Origin: Strongylocentrotus purpuratus
Taxonomy: Eukaryota > Echinodermata > Echinoidea > Camarodonta > Strongylocentrotidae
Direction: 5' to 3'
DNA: 64,000 nucleotides
Assembly (NCBI RefSeq): GCF_000002235.5
Contig: NW_022145597.1
Coordinates: 28,722,423 to 28,786,422, forward strand
The notes under the pieces are model-generated. The model saw only the letters and a program-made list of their open reading frames with translations, was not told where the DNA came from and did not search any database. Below, in pieces: positions 24,763-36,603 of this stretch. Numbering within the stretch: position 1 is the first letter of the stretch; the number at the start of each line of letters is the position of its first letter. The position numbers were made by a program, and so were the translations under genes.

Positions 24763-26329
24763 TGTGACTGACGTTCTTGGTCAATTGGTGCAGCTACGTT
24801 GAGAATGTTTCTGACGCTTATAAAGTTATAATGCAGGATGCAACAGTATTTTGTTGGCTGTTGTAATTAATTGGTAGAGTTGTATGGAGGTAGTTTCGGG
24901 CTGGGCTTTAAGATGCGCTGAGAAGGGCTGTCAAATAACCACTACAGTTATTGGAAGATAAAGAAAGAGAAGAAAACAAAGACAATGATTAAACTGTGTA
25001 CAGTAACTATTACATACCAAATCCCAAACCAACATATGTGTACAATAATATGCCAGTATCTAACTACCAGGAAAATACACACAAACAAAGATCTTGTATT
25101 TTCTATTAATTTCAAATACACTATTCCCATGATATCCAAGCCCTTCCTTCCTTCATGTACATGTAGTTATATGTACATCTTTATTTCTTTACACCGGACA
25201 TGAATCTATGTGCCATTTATGTTTTTATGCAATATTTCAAGAACATTTTTCTGAATGCCATATTATAATCATATCTCACAAAAATGTCTTTCTTTTTCTT
25301 TATAATAATAAAAGCAACGTTGAAATTTAACGAAAACATTAACTCTCAAAATCATGATATCATCACATCTTTCGACACTGTCTTTAAATCATATCAAAAC
25401 TGGAGACGGTAATGTAGTACAATTGCCCCCTTTCCCTCATCGATATTTTGAGCATCCATACAAATGACAGAAAGATTTGCGACAGCCACCTAAAATTACA
25501 CATACATTACTGTACATGCGCGCACATGGTAATTATTTTTTTATACATTATACTTGTAACCCTATCAGTAACCTAACAGTTTTTTTTCTCCAATTTGAGT
25601 GGCTGTCGCAAAAGGAAATCTTTCCCAAGTGACAAACATAGAATCAGAAGCAGCCAGTTCTAGCCAATACCTATAATGCACTGCTTTACAACTACAAGTG
25701 ACAACTACATGTTTAGCAACTTCACCCCTCTTTTTCTCACACACACACACACACACACACACAAAGCGGCAGAGTATAACAATTGGGAAGCTACAGTATG
25801 TATGGTACATGTATATTGATCGAGGCATGGGTTGGCGTGGGTTTTGAAAATCAATAGCCATACAGTTTCCCTTGTTATGACTGAGAGTCTGGGAATATAG
25901 CTAGTATAAGTTACGGTATAGAGTATAAGACCCTTAAAATACATGTATGTAGGTCAAGTTTGTAATGAAATGTAAAGTTTGAGAAAGTACAAGGGCAAGA
26001 AAACTAGGTAACGCAAGTTGGACTTTCATATGATTTGTATAAATTAAAGGATTTTCCTACCAATTTGGGTTCCCAGAGAATTTCATCCCATTTACTTTAG
26101 CAACTGTATTAAATGCTTTAAACTCAAAAGAATTATTGTTATTGGTCCAATCAGAAATGGAACAACAATTTAGCAAGAATGCAGTTTGCTCTAACTTCTT
26201 ATCTAATCCTCCTGGTCATAAGCTGAGTTAACAACATTTTCAGGCTTTTAAAGTGACAAATTATCACATGATGATGTAGAGGTAGGTCTAGACTCTAATA
26301 GGCCTTCGACCTTCCATGTATTTGTATAC

Positions 26330-26796
26330 TTAAAGGGATCCAGTAACTTTGTCTTAGATCCTTGAAAAAAATCCTTGATTTAGCTCATGCTGCAATAATT
26401 ATAAACCTTTAACTTAGGTCAGCCAGGAACCTTTTTACTTGCACTGTACACTCGGCACTTGACAAGCACAAGGTACGATAATACGCCAACGGCGGTCTGT
26501 ACTATACAGGAAGAAGAAGAAGAAGAAGAAGAACCCCGGAAGCCGATCGCCTGTCTGATTATCAAGATATTTATGATTGAAAATCGAAATCAAATTTTGC
26601 GTTTGCCATTGGGGTAAACGAGTATTGTAAAACCAGTCGCTCAAACTAAAGTCAAAGGTTTATATACTTTTTTGAGGCACTTCTTGATCATTTTGAAGAA
26701 CAATTTTTTAGGGCATCAATATACACCATATCACAGACACTGATAACACGCGTAGGGCAGTGCATCTCAGATTTAACACTGTTAAACGATCCCTTG
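26330..26796. mobile_element. TTAA-flanked MITE, copy 2, with internal insertion
   Basis: Matches the element at 18367-18752: it starts TTAAAGGGATCC and ends TTAAACGATCCCTT, with a decayed right flank. Relative to copy 1 it carries about 85 extra bases (roughly 26445-26532) that end in a GAA octamer array. Confidence 0.7.
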
Positions 26797-29639
26797 GCTT
26801 TAATACTAGGGTCTATTGTTGTTGCTAGTACCCTTCCCATCTGACTTGCGCTATTCTCTTGCCATATGATCCATCCCTTCCCTCCACTGTCAATGATTCT
26901 ATTTTAAAGATGACACTTCACTATCTTTACAAAATTCATGCCCATCGCCTGCACTCCATACCCTCCAACTAAGGATTTTATAACATGATATTTACAGCAG
27001 CCTATTACTTCGAATGTGATAAACTCGCTGATCTCCGAAAAGCGGAGGGACAACAACAGAGAGACAGAGAGTTGGTACAACTTTTTTAATCAGATCAATC
27101 TAAAAATCTTGGTCTAAAAATTAACGAATGTAAATCCACACGACCACAAGAAGAATATACATAGGTCTACCAGGCACCCGTCCTAGTAGTAGTAGTAGTA
27201 GTGCACTACTTGCATGACTACTAGATCTAGAGGGTCTAGTCCTCCAAATATGGTCACAATATTCCATTCCAAGTAGAATCTACCATGCAAACCCTCGAGC
27301 TCAGTTCAGCTTGCCACGCTGCCTAGGACCGCGACTGCCCCTTAGCCTAGCCCTATACGCCCAAACAAATATCAAATGCGAGTAAAGACTCGACTCCTTA
27401 GCACTTACCTTTCAAATAAAGCATTTCCCTCTGTCGTATCGATCCCGGCATTTGTATTTATTGCACCGAAATTCTTCTAAAGAGTTATGCAGGGTTTACA
27501 GCAGATTTTCTTCAGTGCTTTTCAGTTTTAAGATAATTAAGGAAGAGCCACGGCCACGTAAGGAACTTCGTCGTTTTATGTTTGGTCGCGTCTACCATTG
27601 GAAACCGGTCCAGTGTTTTCATTCATAACCTTACACTCTACTACGATAGCTCAGCACACGCGGTGTGATTGTAAACAAAGCAATGTTTGGGTTCTCATCC
27701 GTTCTCTCACACACCGCGCGCTATCTGGCGAAAACTGGTATAACAGGTCTTTGATCCAGTACGAACCGGTTCTCGTATGCCAGAAACGGCGTCAGTGACC
27801 AACTGACCATACATATATATAGCGTGACAGCTCAATGGCTTCTAACCCCCAAAACGTGTATTTTGGGTTGAAAAGAAAACCCTATAGGCCTATGCCTAAA
27901 ATAGCCTGAAAAGATCATTTGCTAAAAAAAAAGTTAGGCCATATTAGCCCTTATAAGTTATCATGTTCTTTTATGGCTACATAAATGTAGACCTAGATAT
28001 TATAACTACCTTTTTTCAAATTTCAATTAATGTCAAAATGAGACTCGGGGTCAATTGGTCTAGCAGAAATTGACAATCAGTGACCTATATTTCTGTGCAC
28101 GTATTTAATAAAGGATGACATTAACGTTTTCCAAAATTCCCTTTATAGTTAACAATTAAATGAATTTATACCATACGAATATTGTTATCGATAGATTTAT
28201 CAATTAAATTCTCAATAAATATAGATGATTGGGTCTGCCCGGGGTCTGCCATATTATATTTGATCTTTTAAACGTCCACGGCTTGCTATTACCTATTCTG
28301 TGATAAAAGTCATGGAGAAATATATGCAAAGACTCTCTACTGATTCGCCAAGCAAATTCTGGGTTTGGTGATTGGAATCCGGGCACCTGTACGAGTGGAT
28401 CGTAGTGGGGCTAGAATTATTTAGTCTTCCATTTCTTTCGCTTTTCTAAAAGTTCAATAATGTTATATATCGAATAACTAGTACAAAGACGAAATAAAAT
28501 AATGCAACTTAAAATATAATATATAGTAGTGAAAAATAGAAATACGATCAAAATAAATATTCGTCTTAACGATGAATTTTAGATGAATGCATAACACTAA
28601 TGATAACAAGTTTTCTAACTAAGACTATTCTAAAGTGCGTGGGCAGTTCGTTTGGAGGTGTGTCGGGGGCACGGCACTACGTCATAGGTCACAATACGAC
28701 GTAAAGACATGTGCTCAGTGTTTACTTGTTGGGATGAGCGCGCAGGTCATGACACAAATTATACGTCACAATGTTCCTGTCTGATTTCGTCCGACTTTAT
28801 GTCATAAGTAAAACAGCGCGTAGTTGAGTTAGCTTTCTAATTAACTTTCTCTAAAATGATATTTCATGACGAGTGTACTTTGCCTCCTTATCTGTGTAGT
28901 CCAATCTACTCCCCCTTTTGGTAGGGTCCATGATGGGTCTGTATGATGATCAATATCAGTTTTATTACAATTTGAAGCAAAAATCATTCTGGTTCTCTTC
29001 ACGATTAATACATTACAGCCTATCAGGTGAAATGAAATAAGTTATATTGAGGCACTTCACAAAGACTTATGTATTAAATTTGGTTACATTACAAGAATGG
29101 ACTATTATGGGAATGATACGAAATTCAACCTGCCTAAAGACTTGTTCAGATAAACCAGGGAGGTGGGAGGGCACCCTGGATAAACAGCTGCACAACATAG
29201 ATGCGTCGTTTTTTTTTTGTTTTTTTTTCGTGTGTAAAAGATTGGCAACTGCGCGCAACGTGGTATCTTGTGGTAGGGACCATGATACAACCAGCTAGGA
29301 TAATGGTATAGTAGGTCCATATGGAATATAAATTTTGGTGCAAGGGCTAAGGATGGGATGAAATCCCCTCATTAATCCTGATGTTGTATACAATCATGAT
29401 TAAACTCATAAGCTTACTTTAATTCATTTTATAACGTGTAACAATGTGATTGTATAGCACATTGTTACACATTTATTTATCAGACTAATCAAGTTGATAG
29501 TTTCTTGACTGTGTACATTAGTTCTAGCTTTGTTTATCTAATATGTTTGTATTTGTATTCGAAATCCAAACCCAAGTTTTGGTTGCAATAAAGGAATCAT
29601 AAATTAAAAGACCCGACTTGGGGGTCAGGCTGTATAGAG

Positions 29640-29830
29640 GTGTTGTGGTCTAGTGGATACGCCACCGGACTGTGGATCGCATGGCTCCCGGTTCAAGTCC
29701 CACCGCGGCACTAATGTCCTTTGCCTTTGGCAAGACATTAATCTAAATTTGCCACACTCCACCCAGGTGAGGTAAATGGCTACTATGTAAGAAGAAATTC
29801 CTTGAGCATCTTTTCATGATAGCTCGGTTA
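29640..29830 (+). mobile_element. tRNA-derived SINE
   Basis: An A-box-like TGGTCTAGTGG and a B-box GGTTCAAGTCC are 45 bp apart in a 72-nt tRNA-shaped head (acceptor arms pair with G-U wobbles). The tail CTTTGCCTTTGGCAAGACAT and CCACCCAGGTG follows. Too decayed in the stems for a working tRNA. Related copies: 17582-17720 (minus) and 37605-37880. Confidence 0.7.
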
Positions 29831-29915
29831 ATGCCGGGGTAATGATATGATTGCAAGGCCCTCAGGAAGAACAGGATGAATACTGATGAGGTTACCCTGG
29901 GTAAACAAGACATAC

Positions 29916-30131
29916 TCACTATGAACATGACTGACAAAGAAAGCGGACAAAATATACAGTTCCTCAGGTAGACAAAGGAACATCCCTTCACTGCTATTAT
30001 GTAAAATGGTGAATATGCATGTGACACCTGTTCTACACATTTTTACATAATAGCAGTGAAGGGATGTTCCTTTGTCTACCTGAGGAACTGTATATTTTGT
30101 CCGCTTTCTTTGTCAGTCATGTTCATAGTGA
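29916..30131. repeat. Perfect 91-bp inverted repeat
   Basis: Arms 29916-30006 and 30041-30131 are exact reverse complements (91 of 91 bases by hand) around a 34-bp spacer. The arms begin TCACTATGAACATGACTGAC. Unlike the MITEs here, the flanks show no target duplication and no other copy was seen in the window. Confidence 0.95.
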
Positions 30132-32254
30132 CTATTATAGGCTGATCAACCCACTGATATACATGTACTTCTTCTTTTTCATTTTTTGTGGAAAAGATCA
30201 GTGCATGGGCTGACACAACTTTTTGAAAAATATTTTTATCAATGATTTTTATTCCCTGGTCCAAGCATGCAGTTGGTACATCATTCATGGGGGGAATAGC
30301 TAGGGCAAGCTTATTATTTAGGAATTGGGCCTTCAGCTAGAGTCCATGAGAAGTCATCTATTCAACTCTGTAAGTGCAGTCGGCTTTTGTAATGTTACGT
30401 AACAAACTCTATCTTTGAATCAGGGCTGAATACAAATTGATTTGTATAGAAGCGTGGTGCGTAATGCAACTATCGAGTATACTTGTATTTTCCTGCGGTA
30501 CAACGTATAGCAGGAAAATGTTGTATATGCGGATCCGTTTAATGATTACGTAATGGGAGTGGCGAGACGCCACGATTCCGCGAAGCGGGATGGTTTGAAT
30601 ATGTAAGTTATTGTATTGAGAAGGAAAGGAATGTTCAGAAAGGCATAAGAAGAGAGGGAAATGGGCGTGGTAGCCATTCTAGCTTTGTCAGACATTTTGT
30701 CTAGATACACGACACAAATTTCAAGTGGAAATTTTAATACAGAACAATAGTTTGGTGTTTGTTTTTGTAGGAGGTTTAGAGATTCAAATTTTTATTGGGA
30801 CGATTTGCCATTAGGTTTTTCCAGAGCATTTGCCTTATTTAGTTTATCTCTGGTTTTTTCAACCTAGGGAATCGGTCCGGGCGTGGGGAAAAAAGGCAAA
30901 GCCCCATGCAGGTTAGGGATCAAATTAATATTTTATTCTATACAATGTCAGTATATATTGAGGTGTGAACGTTGACGATTGAGATTGAAATTATGCAATG
31001 TTAACAATATTTACACTTGATATTTTCAAAATCAAGAATGAGTTTAAAAAATTGAAATTATTTTGATGTTCAAAATAATATAATAACAAAGATTGTTCAT
31101 GATTGTTCAAAAAGATACAATTCGAATAAAAGCTGGCTTGGTCGGTCTGGCAGGCTTTTCCATAAAGATTGTTATTGATGTAATCTGTGAGTCATTAGCT
31201 GAGTAATGAAGGATGAGAATATACTATATATACATTACACACTGTACTGTATTTAGGCATAACGTGGCTCAAAATAAACAATTTATTTGGAAAAGTAGGA
31301 GAGATTTGTCATATATTGCATACTTCTGTATGCTTTCCGATTATTATTTAATTCAGTAAAAAGTAATCGAAGGCTGTAATTACTAATTTTTTTTACTGAT
31401 GTATGATACATTGATGATAAACCGAAATTTTGGATTTAAATCTCGTTTTGTATTTGCATATTGAACACATAATATACTGCATGCTCAACTACTAATTTGT
31501 AACCTGTTTTAATTCCCGTTTTGTTTTTACTTATTCATGATAATCCCAAGTTCTAGATTCAATTTCAATGAATTTCAATAAACGGCTAGACATGATAATT
31601 GCAATTACATTCCACCTGGCCAAACAGGAAGTATACCTTTTAAAAAAATCATATAAAAAAGGCAAGAGATACATAAACAAGAACAATAAAATATGCTCGT
31701 ATAGCCATACCAGGAAGTATTATAATAATTTCATCACCATAGTACTATGATGAAATAATATATAATAGGTATACCAGTAACATATTTATGCACAAGATCA
31801 CGGGATTTTGATCAATGAGGGGTTTCTGTCATTAGGAAACCAGATGTTATCATATATTACCAGCAAATATGAAAACAATATTCTGCAAGCTATGTTTAGT
31901 TTTTAATCTGGTATGAGGTTTCAATATAATACTTCAACATGGTGTGCATGTGAGTACAATGCAGAGGGCCTATACCGTTATGTATACATTTAAATATATT
32001 TTTGTGTAGAACATAATCATATTACCTTCATCGTTCATATGTTTTCGTACGTTATAGAAATTCTACAAATTCATCATTATTTTCCTCTTCTTCCTCCTCC
32101 TCATTTTCTTCTTCTCCTTCTTCTTTTTCTTCTTGTACTTATTGTCATTTCTATCATCAGCTTAATGTTGTTATTATTATTATCTTTAATAAGTAATTCT
32201 TTTATTTTTCTTATCTGTCAGTAAATATTACTTTTTTAACTTATTAATTTTATA

Positions 32255-32398
32255 CATGTCTGTAAGGGACCCCACTGGAAATAAGCTCTCGAGCTTTCGT
32301 GGGTTATCCTGTTCAAGCTGACTTATTTTTGATCTGTTATTATAATTGTATATTGTTGTATGTTGGAAGCTTGTCGAATAAAAATCAGTCAATCAATC
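32255..32398 (+). mobile_element. LINE 3' end fragment
   Basis: GGGACCCCACTGGAAATAAG, a GGGTTATCCTGTTCAA phrase, GAATAAA and a terminal (TCAA)n give the usual 3' end of a CR1/L2-type LINE. Severely 5' truncated; no reverse transcriptase remains. Confidence 0.6.
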
Positions 32399-33294
32399 AA
32401 TCATATACTTATAGTTGTAGATAGTAATTGATCTGCTCTATATCATGTATCTTTTGTTTGTAAAGTGCTTTGGGATCTGATTCTGGGTTGAACTGACCTG
32501 TGTAAAAATTATTGTTATCATTATTGTTATCATTGTTAGCATTGTAAACAGAATGATAATATAAATTAAGAGATTTATAATTATAATAATAATAATAATA
32601 ATAATGATAAGTAGGCCTAGTACTGGTAGTAGCAATAATGATCATGTCATTATTATTATCATTATTATTATTATCATTAATAAGTCATTGTTTTTTTTAT
32701 ATGATTATTTTTACTTTCAATTGTGGATGTGTTCACGTTCCGGAGACTTTTCCACTGGACCACAAAAACTTCTGTTATAACAAGAATGTATCAACAGACT
32801 TCTCAGTAAACCTAAACAACTTAGCCTCCAATTGAATGAATTGTGAATACTCACGCATCATGGAACCTACAGAGCACATCTACATGTATTTATCTTTTGT
32901 AGCAACAACTATAGAGGGCGGCAGACCGATAAGCGTTGTGCCCAGTTCCATCTCCAGTGAATGGATTTACTTGTACTTATAAAAGAAATAGAATCTCTAT
33001 TTTTCTTTATTTTTTGCACCAGAGTGAGGTACCTTTAAAAATATTTTTAGATGTAGCAACTTATTTCAGAACGAAACTATATGCGGATACTAGATTCTTG
33101 TATTTAGCAGAGTTTTAAGCAATTAAAATCAGAAATAATTATGATGTTTATTAAGATAATGCGATCATTACACACATTTTTTTTGATTCGCCTTTGCTTT
33201 CTCGCAGAGTTTTGTATAGACAGATTGTAACATTTTGAAATCTTTAATAAAAAGACAACGAACCTTCGTCCCAATATTTATGTATATTTTGTGC

Positions 33295-33307
33295 GTTTTT
33301 TTTTTTT

Positions 33308-33351
<44 letters not shown>

Positions 33352-33427
33352 CTCGAAATTTGAAAATTTGACATTTTGTGTCCAGTTGGGGGGGGGTAAG
33401 GTCACCTTTTTAAGGTCACCTATTGGC

Positions 33428-33459
<32 letters not shown>

Positions 33460-33600
33460 AAAAAAAAAAAAAAAAAAAAAAATCAAAAGGGGAGGGTTTC
33501 CAAAATAACATACAAAAAACATACACATACAAAAAAAAACTCGAGGGGGGGGGGGTTTAACCCCAAAACCACCCCCCTGCGTACGCGCCTGTGTACATGT
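33295..33600 (-). repeat. Poly-G dispersed repeat with TGCGTACGCGCC end
   Basis: T and G runs of 20-30 bases, GGTCACC phrases and an end CCCCCTGCGTACGCGCCTG. The inverted relative at 58330-58600 begins CAGGCGCGTACGCAGGGGG. A third, shorter copy with GTGGCGTACGCAGG is at 33810-33960. Ends and homopolymers are shared, so this is a transposon family whose G runs have lengthened. Confidence 0.7.
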
Positions 33601-36600
33601 ATATTGAAACGTTTGATCTAGAGCTTTGTGCTATGATAAAGGCCTACTAAAAGGTTTATGTAAGACCTTTGTGCTTGTATAAAAACAAGTAGTAATAAGA
33701 ATTCAATGTACATAGTTTTGCCTCTCTTAATCTTTATTTATCCACGTACTACGTGATCATATAAGCAAAGCTAGAGTTAGTATCTTTGATACATACATAT
33801 AGCTGAGAGCAGTGGCGTACGCAGGATTTTTTCAAGGGGAGGGGGTTAACATTTTGAAATTTGGTCCCAAAAATTTCGCAACGACTCAGCCAGCCGCTGA
33901 ATAAGCGGGGGAGAGGGGGGGGGGGGGGGGGGGACGGATTACAGGCGCACGCCACAACGCCCTGTTTGACTCACAGAGGTAGGCTCTGCTCAAGACTTTA
34001 AGAGTTGTGATACAGTGTCAAATTAGAATCTGCGCATGTAGACTAGTAAATGACGGTGAAAGATGATCTAAACGGATGATGCAGGTTGCCATGGAAACTG
34101 CTCACTGGTATCACGGTCGTTTGAGGACCTTACTGCCTGCTGCGCTATGTGCGGTGTAAGGCATAATATTAGGAAAATCAATTCTCTTACAACCAATTCG
34201 GAAGATGAGAATATCTCATTTCGTCACAATGGAACACCCGCTAGATAAGATAGGATTTAGTGCATGTACTGCAGTGTACACTATACGATTCGACTGCGAT
34301 TAGATTTGACAATGATACACATTTACATTAGATAGGAAAATTCCCACAAACATACGTTCTTGATTTAGGTCCTGACTAATGTTATAGATACTAAGAATTG
34401 GATTGTGAGACTGCTAGCTAGTCGCCGGCATAAATGCCAAATCAGCTTCAAATCGTAGACCGTCGTACCACCAGTGTGATGTCACCTGGCCATGCCATTC
34501 AGAGCCGGTTTGGCTTTTCCTCCAATAAGAGAGATTGCAACATCCCGAAGTGTACAAATCATAATAATTCGTAAAATCTCGTTCTCGTTAATATTGCACA
34601 TATTTGAATCTTTATATCAAATAAGATAAGATAAGATTTTATTTGACTCTATCGACGGTCGACCCCCTTCAAATACTATTTGCAAATTATATCCCACTCT
34701 GGTCGTAATCACATTGTGTTGTGGGGAGGGCTATAGAACAGCGGCATAGCTGAAAAAATAGTACACTCTCGTCTAAAATCACAAACGTTGGAACATTATG
34801 TGAACTAACTGATACTGATCAATATCAAATTAAAGTTATGTTATGAAAGTGGTTACAAGAACTAGTAACTCACTCACAATAGGAACAGAAACCTCGTATT
34901 CTGATGTAAATAAAAACGAAAACCGAACTACATTTTTTTATTTTTTATTTTCCTAAAAATTTGATATATTTTAATTCAGGGTTAACTAACTCACCAACGT
35001 TGTTCGTAAAATCTTTTCGTTTCTTCATCAGATTATTCCTTCTCCATCCCAGTTCTTAAAATTCTTCTTCTTCTATAGCTACTATGGCTCTCCTTTTTCA
35101 TTTTTAAAAGTTTCGCAACAACAACAAGTTATTAGGGCCCCATTTTTTATTTCTCCGTCTGGAAGATCTGTATGCTGATAGAATACACTTTTAAAAAGAA
35201 AAACAAAACTTCACATTCAATAATATTAGGCATATGGCTTTTTCTGTAATTGTCAAATATTTTATTTATTGAATATAACAACATAAATCATATATAAAAA
35301 GAAACATTTAAGCCGAGGCTACTGCCTGAATACACAGGACAGTACAAAGTGGGAAAATAACTTCCATCAATATGTATAAATTATTTGCACGAATTGTTTA
35401 AAAGCTCATTATAGCTCTATATATAGCACCCTCAAACATACCATTTGTATTATACGATACAAACAAGAGAATTGCTCTTAAACTCGGGTCACCCTATAAA
35501 GCCGTTTTTTAGAAAGTACTTCTATCTTTAATATTGTTCCGTATGTATCACAACTGTACCGAGATTGGTGCCTTCAGAAAAACGTTCAGATTTCTTCAAA
35601 ATTTCGGTGCTATGCCGCCGTACTAAAAGTTGCCCAGGGATAATAATATAAGCCTGTGATTTCATACACGCGTGCTTTATTAGAAACGTTAAATATGTAT
35701 GAAAATGTTATGGTCACAGGAATTGCATAGGTATATTCATGAAAGTATTACAAATAAATGTGCACACAGATGTTATAAGTGCTTTTAACTAAAATTATAA
35801 ATCGTTAAAAACGGTTTCCCGAATCTATCTCCTCAATTAAAGGTTTTGACTGGCTAGCGATTCCAATATTATTTTGTGAAGGCTTGTTAGCATATCGGTA
35901 CGACGATTAAGCTAGCACCAATTATTTCTCGAGTCGATAACATATCAAATACCATTTGAGATAAATGTCACACCTATTACTACGATTAAAAGACTAGTAA
36001 CACGTTAGCTATAACTATAACGTTAACATTGGTCTCTGGAGAAAATTAAATGGCATTGAGAAAGTTGAAACCGAATGCTCATTAGCATAGGTCGGTATCA
36101 AAGTACTTTAATTACGGGAGCAACTGGTTAAGACAGTGTTTCTACAGAAGGAGACTACCCGACATTTAAGGAATTCTATTATTCTTCGCGTAATTTTGGG
36201 GGTAATCAATTGATTTTAGGAACTTTCAGGACATTCAGGAACCTTAAAAGGTGATAATTCTCTCCTTTTTTTAACAATTTGTTTAGCTAGTGTATTTTAC
36301 CAATTACCTCTGAATTACGTATAACATTTGCCCTCTATGCTCTCTTGCAAAATTTGGGTTTACGATTTATTTCAGTGCGACAAGAGACGTCTTAGTTAGC
36401 CTCCCTGGCAATTCATGGAAGATAAACAGCCCCAAAATAATTTCAGGTAAGAGGCTTTTTGAAAAAATATCAGGAACTTCCATCAAATGCCAAGAAATTT
36501 TAAGTTCTCTTTTTAGGAAATGTTATTTTGATAAAAGGTTTAAGGTTATATTATCCTTTTCATTAATGGTCAATAATTGAGACATTTAAACGCTATATAC

Positions 36601-36603
36601 AAA

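Larger units (their letters stand above)
24763..36603. other. Spacer between desulfhydrase 5' end and sulfotransferase-like 3' end
   Basis: About 11.8 kb with no supported coding gene. It holds a CA microsatellite (25739-25763), the second TTAA element (26330-26796), a possible 5' non-coding exon ending at 27409 on the minus strand, a GTA/AGT repeat (27185-27203), a SINE (29640), the 91-bp perfect inverted repeat (29916-30131), a LINE 3' fragment (32255-32398), ATT/TAA repeats (32580-32690) and poly-G/poly-C repeats (33295-33960). For 24763-26300, 27800-29600, 30300-32000 and 34000-36600 I see nothing beyond ordinary AT-rich DNA. Confidence 0.5.

Noticed and set aside
29640-29712. Possible tRNA gene
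   Set aside because: A and B boxes are present, but the stems are poor and a SINE tail follows directly; related tails occur at two other places.
30076-30288. 70-residue frame overlapping the 91-bp inverted repeat
   Set aside because: It is an effect of the palindrome; the mirror frame exists in the other arm.
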